From Burkholderia pyrrocinia (lineage in GTDB: Bacteria > Pseudomonadota > Gammaproteobacteria > Burkholderiales > Burkholderiaceae): 64,000 bases of DNA. This document shows, in pieces, positions 41,470 to 50,613 of this stretch. The notes beneath the pieces are model-generated. The model made no database searches and was not told the origin of the DNA. It was given only the letters and a program-made list of their open reading frames with translations. A program made the translations under genes and the position numbers. The DNA lies in assembly GCF_001028665.1 (NCBI RefSeq), contig NZ_CP011503.1, forward strand, positions 558,001 to 622,000, in the 5' to 3' direction. The first letter of the stretch is position 1; each line of letters begins with the position of its first letter.

Positions 41470-41497
41470 AAAAAACGCCCGTGATGCGGGCGTATTT
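41470..41497. terminator. Terminator between convergent SDR and SirB1 genes
   Basis: ACGCCCG (41475-41481) pairs with CGGGCGT (41487-41493), flanked by a run of A on one side and ATTTC on the other. Confidence 0.75.
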
Positions 41498-41527
41498 CAT
41501 TCCGGGTTCCGGCAGTCGCGCGGTGGC

Positions 41528-42370
41528 TCAGTCCTCGCCGTCGCGCTGCATCCGCTGCCGCAATTCGGTCACCTGCGACTCGACGACGGTCGCGTCATCC
41601 GCCTCCGGCCGCTCGCCGAGATACTGCTCGAGATCCTCGAGCGCGGGGCGCAGGTAATCGAGCCGCGCATACGCGAAACCGCGGTCGCGCACCTCGTCGA
41701 GGTGCTCGGGCAACAGGATCACGAGCCGCTGCTGCACCGCGAGCAGCCGCTGCCAGCGTTCCGTCTGCAGATAGATCGTCTTCAGGTTGCGCAGCATCCG
41801 CGCGATGATCTCGCGACTCGTCGCGGGCTGCAGCAGCGCGCGCAATGCGCTGTCGACCGCGCCGGCCGCACGCGCGACGTACGGCTCGAGCATCTCGACC
41901 ATCTCGGCTTCGGACAGCGAATGGCCATTGGTCGGATCGATGATCAGGTCGCCGTCCGGCAGCGTGACGCGCAGCAGGAAATGGCCGGGAAACGATACGC
42001 CGCGCGCCGGCACGCCGACCTGCTCGGCGAGTTCCAGGTACAGCACCGACAGCGAGATCGGGATCCCGCGCCGCCGTTTCAGCACGGCGTTCAGGTGGCT
42101 GTTATCGGGGTCGTAGTAATCGTTGTGATTGCACGCGAAGCCGAGCTCGCGGAAGAAGAAGTCGTTCAGCGCGGCGACGCGGCCTTTCAGGTCCGCATCG
42201 TCGGCGAGCCGCCGGCGCAGCCGCGCCGCCAGCATGTCGAGTTCGGCCAGCGTGCCCTGCAGGTCGAGGTCGGGATACGCGTCCTGCGCCAGCGACAGCG
42301 CGGTCTCCGTGACGGGCAGGCTGTCGTCGTCCGCCACGAGCGTGCTGAAGTAGTCGAGGACGCGGGTCAT
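41528..42370 (-). CDS. SirB1 family protein (transglutaminase-like fold plus TPR)
   Basis: 280 residues from the ATG at 42370. Residues 30-190 have the SirB1 transglutaminase-like pattern: NDFFFRELGFACN, PDNSHLNAVLKRRRGIPIS, VPARGVSFPGHFLLRV and IIDPTNG. The His and Asp of the protease-like triad are seen, but the nucleophile position after GIPIS is LSVLY without Cys, so it is probably not an active transglutaminase. A TPR-like helical region follows (about 205-265). Function is unknown. It lies 8 bases downstream of murJ on the same strand. Confidence 0.88.
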   Translation of the reverse strand: MTRVLDYFSTLVADDDSLPVTETALSLAQDAYPDLDLQGTLAELDMLAARLRRRLADDADLKGRVAALNDFFFRELGFACNHNDYYDPDNSHLNAVLKRRRGIPISLSVLYLELAEQVGVPARGVSFPGHFLLRVTLPDGDLIIDPTNGHSLSEAEMVEMLEPYVARAAGAVDSALRALLQPATSREIIARMLRNLKTIYLQTERWQRLLAVQQRLVILLPEHLDEVRDRGFAYARLDYLRPALEDLEQYLGERPEADDATVVESQVTELRQRMQRDGED

Positions 42371-42378
42371 TGCGGTCG

Positions 42379-43929
42379 TCACTTGGCGCGCCTTCTGAAG
42401 TAAGCGTATTTGAAGCCCATCACCCACAACATACCGAAATATAGTGCAGCGAACAGCACGAGGCACGCGGCCATCAGCGCAATGCGATCGAGCGGCTGCG
42501 CGCGCATCCCGGTCCAGTCGAAACTGATCGAGAACCAGTGCATCACGCCCGCGAGCACCAGCGTCGCGCCGACGAGCTGCATGAAGAAGCGCAGCCAGCC
42601 CGGCGACGGCTGGTAGATGCCGCGCTTGCGCAGCCCGAGGAACAGCAGCAGCGAGTTCAGGCACGCACCGACGCCGATGCTCAGCGTAAGGCCCGCATGG
42701 CTGATCAGCGGCACGAACACGTAGTTCGAGATCTGCGTGACGATCAATACGACGATCGCGATCTTCACGGGCGTCTTGATGTCCTGCTTCGCATAGAAGC
42801 CCGGCGCGAGGATCTTGATCAGGATGATGCCGACGAGGCCGATCCCGTAGGTCGCGAGCGCGCGCGCAACCATCGTGACGGTATGCGCATCGAACTTGCC
42901 GTAGTTGAAGAGCGTCGCGGTGAGCGGCGTCGCGAAGAAGAACAGCGCGAGCGCGCTCGGCGCCGCGAGCAGGAACGTGACGCGCAGCCCCCAGTCGAGC
43001 AGCGCCGAATATTCAGTCGAATCGGCGTCGACGTGCGCCTTCGACAGGCTCGGCAGCAGGATCGTGCCGAGCGCGACGCCGAGCAGCGCCGTCGGGAATT
43101 CCATCAGGCGGTCGGCGTAGTTGATCCACGACACGGCGCCCTGCCCGAGCCGCGACGCGATGTTGGTGTTGATGATCAGCGAAAGCTGCGCGACCGACAC
43201 CGCGAACGTCGCGGGCACCATCTTCGCGAGCACGCGCTTCACGCCGGGATGGCGCAGCGCGCGCAACGGATTGAGGCCGATCAGCGGCACCATGTCGATC
43301 TTCCTCAGGCCCGGCAGTTGCACGAGGAACTGCAGCACGCCGCCCACGATGACGGCCCACGCGAGCGCGAACACCGGCACCTTCAGGTGCGGTGCGACGA
43401 ACACGGCCGCGGCGATGAACGCGACGTTGAGCAGCACCGGCGCGAACGCGGGCAGCGAGAAGCTCTTGTACGTGTTCAGCACGCCGGACGCGAGCGTCGT
43501 CAGCGAAATGAACACAATGTACGGGAACATGATCTGCGTCATCGTGACCGCGAGCGGGAACGCCTGGCCGTCGGTGTGCAGGCCGGACGCGACCGCGAAC
43601 ACGACCCACGACGCGCCGGCGATCCCGACAACCGACAGCACCGCAAGCGCCCACGCAAGCACGGTCGACATCGCGTCGACGAGCGCCTTCGTGGCATCGT
43701 GCCCCTGCTGGTTCTTGAACTCGGCGAGGATCGGCACGAACGCCTGCGAGAACGCGCCTTCCGCAGAAAGGCGGCGCAACAGGTTCGGGATGCGGAAGGC
43801 GACGTAGAACGCGTCGGTGTATTGACTGGCGCCGAACGCACGGGCGATCAGCGTCTCGCGGGCCAGTCCGGTCACGCGCGACAGCAGCGTGAAGCCGCTG
43901 ACCGTCAGCAGGGCTCGGAATAGATTCAT
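42379..43929 (-). CDS. murJ: Lipid II flippase MurJ
   Basis: Moves lipid II across the inner membrane for peptidoglycan synthesis. 516 residues with about 14 hydrophobic helices. The start MNLFRALLTVSGFTLLSRVTG is canonical, and the LARETLIARAFGAS and RIPNLLRRLSAEGAFSQAFVP blocks with essential arginines are intact. It is divergent from rpsT, the standard beta/gamma-proteobacterial arrangement, and precedes the SirB1 gene by 8 bases. Confidence 0.96.
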   Translation of the reverse strand: MNLFRALLTVSGFTLLSRVTGLARETLIARAFGASQYTDAFYVAFRIPNLLRRLSAEGAFSQAFVPILAEFKNQQGHDATKALVDAMSTVLAWALAVLSVVGIAGASWVVFAVASGLHTDGQAFPLAVTMTQIMFPYIVFISLTTLASGVLNTYKSFSLPAFAPVLLNVAFIAAAVFVAPHLKVPVFALAWAVIVGGVLQFLVQLPGLRKIDMVPLIGLNPLRALRHPGVKRVLAKMVPATFAVSVAQLSLIINTNIASRLGQGAVSWINYADRLMEFPTALLGVALGTILLPSLSKAHVDADSTEYSALLDWGLRVTFLLAAPSALALFFFATPLTATLFNYGKFDAHTVTMVARALATYGIGLVGIILIKILAPGFYAKQDIKTPVKIAIVVLIVTQISNYVFVPLISHAGLTLSIGVGACLNSLLLFLGLRKRGIYQPSPGWLRFFMQLVGATLVLAGVMHWFSISFDWTGMRAQPLDRIALMAACLVLFAALYFGMLWVMGFKYAYFRRRAK

Positions 43930-44028
43930 GGGGCGCTTATTATACGGAGGTTGCGTGGCCCGGCCACCGGCCGATGCCGAAAAGCGCGCACGCCGCCGGC
44001 GCCCCGCCCGGCGGGTATCACGTTGAAC

Positions 44029-44058
44029 TTGCCACTCGCTTGATTTTGTTGCTATAAT
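44029..44058 (+). promoter_or_regulatory. Predicted sigma-70 promoter of rpsT
   Basis: TTGCCA (44029-44034), 18-base spacer, and a perfect TATAAT (44053-44058). The transcript would start near 44065 with a leader of about 170 nt before rpsT, long enough for autoregulation. Confidence 0.7.
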
Positions 44059-44233
44059 CGCCCGTTTCTGGGCTCGTACATGCACGGCAACTGCCGTTTT
44101 CATGTCCCGGCCTCGGTTAAACTCACCGTTTTTTTATGCGCCCCTGGGCAATCGTTCTCAGGGGACGGATCGAAAAGCAGCGCTTGGCCGTCAGGCTCCA
44201 AGCTCTGGAAACAGGACAGGATAAGGAACCGTC

Positions 44234-44506
44234 ATGGCTAACTCCGCACAAGCACGCAAGCGCGCCCGCCAGGCCGCGAAGGCAAACTCGCACAACTCGG
44301 CGCTGCGCTCGAAATTCCGTACCGCGATCAAGTCGGTTCGCAAGGCTGTTGAAGCCGGCGACCACGCAAAGGCTGCCGATCTGTTCAAGGCTGCCGTGAA
44401 GACGATCGACACGATCGCCGACAAGAAGATCGTTCACAAGAACAAGGCCGCTCGCAGCAAGAGCCGCCTGGCCGCAGCCGTCAAGGGTCTGCAGGCAGCA
44501 GCGTAA
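44234..44506 (+). CDS. rpsT: 30S ribosomal protein S20
   Basis: Primary 16S rRNA-binding protein. 90 residues; N-terminal [13 protein letters not shown], Lys/Arg-rich helices and the closing [11 protein letters not shown]. Ribosome site AGGA lies upstream of the ATG at 44234. Codons are those of highly expressed genes. It is monocistronic, with a strong terminator. Confidence 0.97.
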   Translation: MANSAQARKRARQAAKANSHNSALRSKFRTAIKSVRKAVEAGDHAKAADLFKAAVKTIDTIADKKIVHKNKAARSKSRLAAAVKGLQAAA

Positions 44507-44552
44507 ATCCGGTACGCCCGCTCGCGCGGGCGTTCCTGTTTCCTGCGATCGC

Positions 44553-44580
44553 AAAAAAGCCCGCCTAGGCGGGCTTTTTT
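44553..44580. terminator. Bidirectional terminator after rpsT
   Basis: A 28-base perfect palindrome (AAAAAAGCCCGCCTAG and its complement). It ends rpsT and the convergent DUF3579 gene. Confidence 0.93.
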
Positions 44581-44654
44581 GCTGCCTGTCGCCGGGCATC
44601 GCACCGGCTGGCGGCAGCCAGGGCGGGCGCACCAGGCGCCCTCGCCCGTCGGCA

Positions 44655-44975
44655 TCACTTCTTCGCGCCGTAGTCCGGCAACTCGCACGCCTCGGTGACG
44701 ACGAGGTGGTTGTCCTTCGCGAAATTCAGCACGAAATCGAACGCCATCGGCTCGATGTCGCGCAGCCGCGAATCGAGGATCACGCATTTCAGGTCGCCGA
44801 GCATCGTCGGGCGCACGTACAGCGAATACTTGAGACGCGCATTCGGCCCGCTCGCCCCCGGCCCGAAGCAGGCCATCACACCGGCCAGACGTTCCGACCA
44901 GTCGCTCGGACGAAACTTTTTCCCGTCTTTCGTGATGCCCTGAATGAAGAATTCGGTCGGAGGGGATTCAGCCAT
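44655..44975 (-). CDS. DUF3579 family protein
   Basis: 106 residues from the ATG at 44975. The sequence MAESPPTEFFIQGITKDGKK, the FRPSDWSERLAGVM block, VRPTMLGDLKCVILD and the FVLNFAKDNHL end match the DUF3579 pattern of beta-proteobacteria. It is soluble; function unknown. It commonly lies next to argF or argD in Burkholderiales, and here argF is divergent. Confidence 0.82.
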   Translation of the reverse strand: MAESPPTEFFIQGITKDGKKFRPSDWSERLAGVMACFGPGASGPNARLKYSLYVRPTMLGDLKCVILDSRLRDIEPMAFDFVLNFAKDNHLVVTEACELPDYGAKK

Positions 44976-45387
44976 GTGGTTACCCAAGTGACGGCCCGGC
45001 GATGCCCAGGCGACGGCGCCTGGATACGCGAACACAAAGCTGGAATGGACGGCGGCACAAGCATTCGGATATCCCGAAAACAGGACGTCGACGTGCGCCG
45101 CCGGTGTGCTGCACCGGATTTGTGCAGCGCACGGCTTGTGTCCGGCAGAGCGCGAAAAGGCTTGCCTGCCGGGCTGGAGAAAACTTTTCGATTATACCGC
45201 AGCGCGCCATCGCGCGTCGTCCCGACGCCCCCTTCCCGTGCCGCCGGCCGCGCGCGGCGATCGTGCCCCGCTTCTCTCCGTGGCTCGTCAAAGCACAGAA
45301 AATCCTTTATGCTGCTTTGAGTTATCCACACCCGACGGCGGCGCCGTCCGGCCTCGCTGCCGGGTGAAACCCGCCGTATTTCGCTTC
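44976..45387. other. Intergenic region between divergent DUF3579 and argF
   Basis: About 410 bases without a gene I can support. The part from 45290 to 45330 is relatively AT-rich and contains TTTATGCT (45306-45313), a plausible -10 for argF. No ARG-box-like palindrome was found by eye. Confidence 0.45.
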
Positions 45388-46317
45388 ATGACCGCCAAAA
45401 CCATTCGTCACTACCTGCAGTTCAAGGATTTCTCGCTGGAAGACTACGAGTACGTGCTCGAACGCACGGGTATCCTGAAGCGCAAGTTCAAGAACTACGA
45501 GACCTATCACCCGCTGCACGACCGCACGCTCGCGATGATCTTCGAGAAGAGCTCGACGCGCACGCGCCTGTCGTTCGAGGCCGGGATCTTCCAGCTCGGC
45601 GGCCACGCCGTCTTCATGAGCACGCGCGACACGCAGCTCGGCCGCGGCGAGCCCGTCGAGGATTCCGCGCAGGTCATCTCGCGGATGGTCGACATCATCA
45701 TGATCCGCACGTTCGAGCAGGAGGTCATCAAGCGCTTCGCGGAGAACTCCCGCGTGCCGGTGATCAACGGCCTGACCAACGAATACCACCCGTGCCAGGT
45801 GCTCGCCGACATCTTCACGTACTACGAGCACCGCGGCCCGATCGCCGGCAAGACCGTCGCGTGGGTCGGCGATGCGAACAACATGCTCTACACGTGGATC
45901 GAAGCCGCGCAGATCCTCGGCTTCAAGCTGCGCCTGTCGACCCCGCCGGGCTATGCGCTCGACATGAAGCTCGTGTCGCCCGACAGCGCGCCGTTCTACG
46001 AGGTGTTCGACGATCCGAACGAAGCGTGCAAGGGCGCCGATCTCGTGACGACCGACGTCTGGACGAGCATGGGTTTCGAAGCCGAGAACGAAGCGCGGAT
46101 GAAGGCGTTCGCCGACTGGTGCGTCGACGAGGAAATGATGGGCCACGCGAACCCGGACGCGCTGTTCATGCACTGCCTGCCCGCGCACCGCGGCGAGGAA
46201 GTGACGGCCGGCGTGATCGACGGCCCGCAGAGCGTCGTGTGGGACGAGGCGGAAAACCGCCTGCACGTGCAGAAGGCGCTGATGGAGTTCCTGCTGCTCG
46301 GCCGGCTGAAGCACTGA
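45388..46317 (+). CDS. argF: Ornithine carbamoyltransferase
   Basis: Makes citrulline from ornithine and carbamoyl phosphate in arginine synthesis. 309 residues; carbamoyl-phosphate site STRTR (56-60), the MRTFEQ-like block IMIRTFEQE, HPCQVLAD, and the ornithine-site FMHCLPAHRG with its conserved Cys. The ATG at 45388 is chosen because upstream in-frame sequence is not part of the family. A terminator follows. Confidence 0.96.
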   Translation: MTAKTIRHYLQFKDFSLEDYEYVLERTGILKRKFKNYETYHPLHDRTLAMIFEKSSTRTRLSFEAGIFQLGGHAVFMSTRDTQLGRGEPVEDSAQVISRMVDIIMIRTFEQEVIKRFAENSRVPVINGLTNEYHPCQVLADIFTYYEHRGPIAGKTVAWVGDANNMLYTWIEAAQILGFKLRLSTPPGYALDMKLVSPDSAPFYEVFDDPNEACKGADLVTTDVWTSMGFEAENEARMKAFADWCVDEEMMGHANPDALFMHCLPAHRGEEVTAGVIDGPQSVVWDEAENRLHVQKALMEFLLLGRLKH

Positions 46318-46343
46318 CGCGCGCTGCTTCGTCGCAAGCGACA

Positions 46344-46374
46344 AGCGCCGGCACAGCCGGCGCTTTTTATTTTC
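46344..46374 (+). terminator. Terminator after argF
   Basis: AGCGCCGGC / GCCGGCGCT stem with a three-base loop, then TTTTTATTTT. Confidence 0.93.
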
Positions 46375-46415
46375 CCGCCACCCGCGCGGCATGCACGCTC
46401 ATGCCGATGCCCGCT

Positions 46416-47498
46416 TCAACCCGGTGCCGGCTGCGTCGCGGCAAAGCTTGGCCGCTCGCGCATCACCGCCTGCGCACGCGTGACGTTCGGGTATTTCCGC
46501 AGCAACTCCGCCCCTTCGGGGAACATGCCCACGTAAGCCAGGATCGGCGCCAGGAACAGATCCGCCATCGACAACTCGCTGCCGACCAGGTAATCGCGAC
46601 CGCCGTACGCCGCGTCGAACACCTGCAGGTGCTTGTCGATGTCGGGCAGCGCCGCGTCGATCACCGCGCGATCGGACTGGCCGTTCTCGCCTTTAGGGAA
46701 CACGTACTGCAGCACATAGCGGCGCACCATCGCATCGTACGCGTGGCAATTGATCAGGCTGATCCATTGCTCGCCGCGCGCATGCGCGGTCACGCCCCAC
46801 TGGGCCAGCAGGCTCGGGCCGTCGAACGCTTCGTCGATATAACCGAGGATCGCACGCGTTTCATAGAACTCGATCGGCCCGTCGCAGAATGCCGGGATGC
46901 GTCCGAACGGGTTGTGCGCGAGCACTTCCGGCGAATGCGGCGGCAGCGGCTGCAACGTGTACGCGACGCCCTTTTCAACGAGCGCCATGCGCACGGTCCG
47001 GCAATAGCTGCTGCGCGGATCGCCGATCACGACGACAGTACCCGCGCTGCCCTCCGGGTCCAGCAGATCGTTGAGCCGGTTGAACACCGATTGCCACCCG
47101 CCCATGTGCGAATCGCGCTCCTGCTCGCCCGGAAAGCCGCTGTGACGCATGTGCAGATGCGTGCCGCCGTCCTTGTCGGTGAACGTGACCTCGATCAGCG
47201 TCTTCAGGTCGGCCGGCATCGAACCGGCCTCCCACACCCATGTGTACGCCAGAAAGTCGACGCGATCGACTTTCCGGTATTCGCCGCCCGCGATGTGACG
47301 CGAACCGTCGCGCCCGCCCATCACGATGCGGTACTTGCCGCCGACCCGCGCGTCGGCGCTTGCTTCGATCACGCTCATCCCGCGCGGACAATGCCAGGTC
47401 GCCAGCGCAGTTTCGTTCGTGAACGCGTCGAAAACACGTTCGCGCGGCGCGCGGATGAACCGGTTCAACTCGAGATGAAATGTCGCTGCCTGACTCAT
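46416..47498 (-). CDS. SRPBCC (AHSA1-type) and glutathione S-transferase fusion protein
   Basis: 360 residues. Residues 1-150 form an AHSA1/START-like domain: RFIRAPRERVFDAFTNETALATWHCP, GGEYRKVDRVDFLAYTW, and the final GGWQSVFNRLNDLL. Residues 154-360 are a glutathione S-transferase: thioredoxin fold with GDPRSSYCRTVRMAL and NPFGRIPAF, glutathione-binding ETRAILGYI, and a helical C-domain with LVGSELSMADLFLAPIL. The reading frame across the junction (about 150-158) is uninterrupted. The ATG at 47498 overlaps the ArsR stop as ATGA. Ligand unknown; a detoxification or hydrophobic-ligand role is inferred. Confidence 0.9.
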   Translation of the reverse strand: MSQAATFHLELNRFIRAPRERVFDAFTNETALATWHCPRGMSVIEASADARVGGKYRIVMGGRDGSRHIAGGEYRKVDRVDFLAYTWVWEAGSMPADLKTLIEVTFTDKDGGTHLHMRHSGFPGEQERDSHMGGWQSVFNRLNDLLDPEGSAGTVVVIGDPRSSYCRTVRMALVEKGVAYTLQPLPPHSPEVLAHNPFGRIPAFCDGPIEFYETRAILGYIDEAFDGPSLLAQWGVTAHARGEQWISLINCHAYDAMVRRYVLQYVFPKGENGQSDRAVIDAALPDIDKHLQVFDAAYGGRDYLVGSELSMADLFLAPILAYVGMFPEGAELLRKYPNVTRAQAVMRERPSFAATQPAPG

Positions 47499-47869
47499 GA
47501 CTTCTCCCGCCGAGGTGGGGCGTCGTCGCCGGCCGTGCCGCCCGCGCACGTTTGCTCGACGAACGCCGTCAGTCGATCGAGGCTCTCTTCCCAATATTGC
47601 CGATAGGCTTCGAGCCATCCGTGCGCATCGCGCATCCCGTCCGCGCGCAACCGGCAGATTCGCCAGCGCGCATTGACTTCCCTCTCGATCAGCCCCGCCT
47701 CCGACAGCACGCGAAGGTGCTTCGAAATCGCCGGCGCCGACATGTCGAACGGCCGGGCCAGCTCGCCGACGGGCGCCGCGCCCTCGGCCAGCCGCACCAG
47801 GATCGCGCGCCGGGTAGGGTCGGCCAGCGCGGAGAACACCGCAGACAGGGAATCGGATGTGGAACGCAT
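47495..47869 (-). CDS. ArsR-family transcriptional repressor
   Basis: About 124 residues. Winged helix: VFSALADPTRRAILVRLAEG, GELARPFDMSAPAISKHLRVLSEAGLIEREVNARWRICRL, shown as separate blocks. No metal-binding ELCVCD motif, so it is of the group paired with SRPBCC genes and not a metal sensor. I prefer the ATG at 47869, immediately after a long inverted repeat; an ATG at 47878 lies inside that repeat. It is co-transcribed and translationally coupled with the SRPBCC-GST gene. Confidence 0.9.
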   Translation of the reverse strand: MRSTSDSLSAVFSALADPTRRAILVRLAEGAAPVGELARPFDMSAPAISKHLRVLSEAGLIEREVNARWRICRLRADGMRDAHGWLEAYRQYWEESLDRLTAFVEQTCAGGTAGDDAPPRREKS

Positions 47870-47903
47870 GACTCTCATTTAACTTCATGGTTAAATGAGA
47901 GTC
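47870..47903. promoter_or_regulatory. Perfect 14-6-14 inverted repeat, probable ArsR operator
   Basis: GACTCTCATTTAAC (47870-47883), spacer TTCATG, GTTAAATGAGAGTC (47890-47903), with perfectly complementary arms. It directly abuts the regulator's start codon, so bound repressor would block transcription initiation or elongation. ArsR dimers bind such AT-rich inverted repeats. Confidence 0.75.
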
Positions 47904-48116
47904 AAGGGGATGACGGGTGCGGCGGCCGGGGTGACGCGACGGCGTGGATGGACGGGCGGCAGAACGGCGCGACGCGCGCATCGTCGCCGAGCGGTGCGGC
48001 GCGATGTGGGACACGACGGCGCGCGAGCGGCGCGCCTCGAGAAAAAAAGGGACGGCTTGCCGTGTGGAATCGGCGAAAGCCGCCGCGGTTCCGTCACGCG
48101 GGCGTCGTCGCCCGGC

Positions 48117-49166
48117 TCACAGGCAAACCGGCTCCGGTTCCAGTTCGACGCCAAATTTCGCGAACACGTCGTGCTGGATCGCCCGCGCCAGCGCGAGCAC
48201 CTCGACACCCGTCGCGCCGCCGCGATTGACGAGCACGAGCGCCTGGCGGTCGTGCACGGCCGCGGCGCCGAGCGCACGCCCCTTCCAGCCGCAGCGGTCG
48301 ATCAGCCAGCCGGCCGCGAGCTTCACCTGCCCGTCCGGCTGCGGATACGACACGACATCGGGCGCGCGGGCGCGCAGCGCATCGAACTGCGCGGCATCGA
48401 TCACCGGATTCTTGAAGAAGCTGCCCGCGTTGCCGAGCGCGAGCGGATCTGGCAGCTTCGCGCGGCGGATCGCGACGACCGCGTCAAACACGTCGCGCGC
48501 GGTCGCCGCGGCCTGCGCGACGCCGCACGCATCGAGTTCGCGCGCGACGTCTGCATAGCCGAGCCGCGGCGTCCAGCGCTTCGGCAGCCGGAACGTCACC
48601 GACACGATCGCGAACCGGCCGCGCCCTTCCCGCTTGAAGAAGCTGTCGCGATAGCCGAACGCGCAGCGCGCGGCGTCGAAGCGCTCGCTGCGCCCCGTCG
48701 CGAGCTCGACCGCGACCAGCGAGTCGAAATACACCTTCATCTCGAGGCCGTACGCGCCGATGTTCTGGATCGGCGCGGCGCCGACGGTGCCCGGGATCAG
48801 CGCAAGGTTCTCGAGGCCCGGCATCCCGTGTTCGAGCGTCCACGCGACGAAGGTGTGCCAGTTCTCGCCGCCGCCGGCCTCGACGTACCACGCGTCGTCG
48901 TCCTCGCGCACGACGCGGCGGCCCGCGATCTCGTCGAGCAGCACGACGCCGTCGAAATCGCGCGTGAACACGACATTGCTGCCGCCGCCGAGCACGAGCT
49001 GCGGCAGGTTCGCGACGCGCGGGTCGCGATGCAGCGCCTCGAATTGCGCCGCGTGCGTGATGCGCGCGGCGACGCGTGCGTTCGCGACGATGCCGAACGT
49101 GTTGTGCGCGGCGAGCGGATGGTCGGGAAGCAGCGACAGGGCGGAATCGTCAGGAGGCATCGGCAT
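48117..49166 (-). CDS. murB: UDP-N-acetylenolpyruvoylglucosamine reductase
   Basis: FAD enzyme that completes UDP-MurNAc. 349 residues, the long type I form. FAD-binding [33 protein letters not shown], catalytic serine region [11 protein letters not shown] and a C-terminal glutamate near VELEPEPV. The ATG at 49166 opens [11 protein letters not shown]. Divergent from yajQ. The 213 bases between its stop and the ArsR operator contain no feature I recognise. Confidence 0.95.
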   Translation of the reverse strand: MPMPPDDSALSLLPDHPLAAHNTFGIVANARVAARITHAAQFEALHRDPRVANLPQLVLGGGSNVVFTRDFDGVVLLDEIAGRRVVREDDDAWYVEAGGGENWHTFVAWTLEHGMPGLENLALIPGTVGAAPIQNIGAYGLEMKVYFDSLVAVELATGRSERFDAARCAFGYRDSFFKREGRGRFAIVSVTFRLPKRWTPRLGYADVARELDACGVAQAAATARDVFDAVVAIRRAKLPDPLALGNAGSFFKNPVIDAAQFDALRARAPDVVSYPQPDGQVKLAAGWLIDRCGWKGRALGAAAVHDRQALVLVNRGGATGVEVLALARAIQHDVFAKFGVELEPEPVCL

Positions 49167-49303
49167 TCGCGGTCACGTCGGCCCGGGGCGGCGAACGGCC
49201 GGCCTTGGGCAAACGGAGGGGCATCGGTAAAATGGCAAACAGTCCGCAATTATAGCGAGTGCCCGCGCGCGAGCCGGGTGCCCGCATCTCAAGGGAGAAA
49301 ACC

Positions 49304-49789
49304 ATGCCATCGTTCGACGTCGTTTCCGAAGCGAACATGATCGAAGTGAAGAACGCCATCGAGCAGTCGAACAAGGAAATTTCGACGCGCTTCGACTTCA
49401 AGGGCTCCGACGCGCGCGTCGAGCAGAAGGAACGCGAGCTGACGCTGTTCGCCGACGACGATTTCAAGCTCGGCCAGGTCAAGGACGTGCTGATCAGCAA
49501 GCTGGCCAAGCGCAACGTCGACGTGCGCTTCCTCGACTACGGCAAGGTCGAGAAGATCGGCGGCGACAAGGTCAAGCAGATCGTCACCGTGAAGAAAGGC
49601 GTGACGGGCGATCTCGCGAAGAAGATCGTGCGGCTCGTGAAGGACAGCAAGATCAAGGTGCAGGCGAGCATCCAGGGCGACGCGGTGCGCGTCGCGGGCA
49701 CGAAACGCGACGACCTGCAGGGCGTGATCGCGATGCTGCGCAAGGACGTGACCGATACGCCGCTCGACTTCAACAACTTCCGCGACTGA
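49304..49789 (+). CDS. yajQ: YajQ family nucleotide-binding protein
   Basis: 161 residues from the ATG at 49304 (AAGGGAGA upstream), starting [19 protein letters not shown]. Two RRM-like halves with FDFKGS and [19 protein letters not shown] are visible. Family members bind nucleic acids or GTP, and a Xanthomonas relative binds cyclic di-GMP as an effector. Which applies here is open. Monocistronic. Confidence 0.94.
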   Translation: MPSFDVVSEANMIEVKNAIEQSNKEISTRFDFKGSDARVEQKERELTLFADDDFKLGQVKDVLISKLAKRNVDVRFLDYGKVEKIGGDKVKQIVTVKKGVTGDLAKKIVRLVKDSKIKVQASIQGDAVRVAGTKRDDLQGVIAMLRKDVTDTPLDFNNFRD

Positions 49790-49866
49790 TCGCCGGCCGA
49801 TCCGTCCGGTCATCCCGCCGGGCCCCGCACACGCGGCGCGCCCGGCGCGCGGCAAACGCCGCTTCG

Positions 49867-50505
49867 TCAGGCTTTCCCGCCGTCCTGCGCGCCGCCGTCC
49901 GCGGCCGCCTTCTTCTTGTCGCCGATCCGGCTCTCCTGCCCCGCGAGCAGCTTCGAAATGTTGCCGCGGTGACGCCAAACAAGCAGCACGCTCATCGCGA
50001 GCACGGCCCATGCGACCGGGTTGTGGCCCGTGCCGAACAGGAACACGTCGAACACCGGCGCAAACACGGCCGCCGCCAGCGCGGCGAGCGACGAATAGCG
50101 GGAGAAAAATGCGACGATCAGCCAGGTCAGCGCGGTCGCGAGCCCGAGCACCGGGTGCACGGCGAGCAGCACGCCGGCCGCGGTCGCGACGCCCTTGCCG
50201 CCCTGGAAGCGGAAGAACACCGGATACAGGTGGCCGAGGAACACGGCGATCGCGACCCATGCGACCGCGACGTCGGGCAGGCCGAAGCGCCGCGCAAGCC
50301 ACACGGCAATCCAGCCCTTGAACGCGTCGCCGACGAGCGTCAGGATCGCGGCTTTCTTGTTGCCGCTGCGCAGCACGTTGGTCGCGCCGGGATTCTTCGA
50401 CCCGTATGAACGCGGGTCGGCCAGGCCCATCGTGGCGCTGACGACGACGGCGAACGACACCGAACCGATCAGGTAGGCAACGAGGGCGGCGAGCAGGATC
50501 TGCAT
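49867..50505 (-). CDS. plsY: Acyl-phosphate glycerol-3-phosphate acyltransferase
   Basis: Transfers acyl from acyl-phosphate to glycerol-3-phosphate, first step of phospholipid synthesis, in the inner membrane. 212 residues from the ATG at 50505. Three active-site loops are recognisable: [33 protein letters not shown] (split here as [14 protein letters not shown]), and the [10 protein letters not shown] stretch. A Lys-rich tail follows. ybaK lies 108 bases upstream on the same strand. Confidence 0.94.
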   Translation of the reverse strand: MQILLAALVAYLIGSVSFAVVVSATMGLADPRSYGSKNPGATNVLRSGNKKAAILTLVGDAFKGWIAVWLARRFGLPDVAVAWVAIAVFLGHLYPVFFRFQGGKGVATAAGVLLAVHPVLGLATALTWLIVAFFSRYSSLAALAAAVFAPVFDVFLFGTGHNPVAWAVLAMSVLLVWRHRGNISKLLAGQESRIGDKKKAAADGGAQDGGKA

Positions 50506-50613
50506 GCGGAGGACTCTTCTTTCAACGTATCGGTAAAGGGACGGCTGTGCGCGGCAAGCCGAAACGGCGCCCATTCTACCGAACGAGCGCGGGCTGCCAC
50601 GAAGGTGAAACCC

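Noticed and set aside
47499..48014. Longer version of the SRPBCC-GST protein starting upstream
   Set aside because: It would run in another frame through the ArsR gene; the ATGA overlap at 47498 is the better start.
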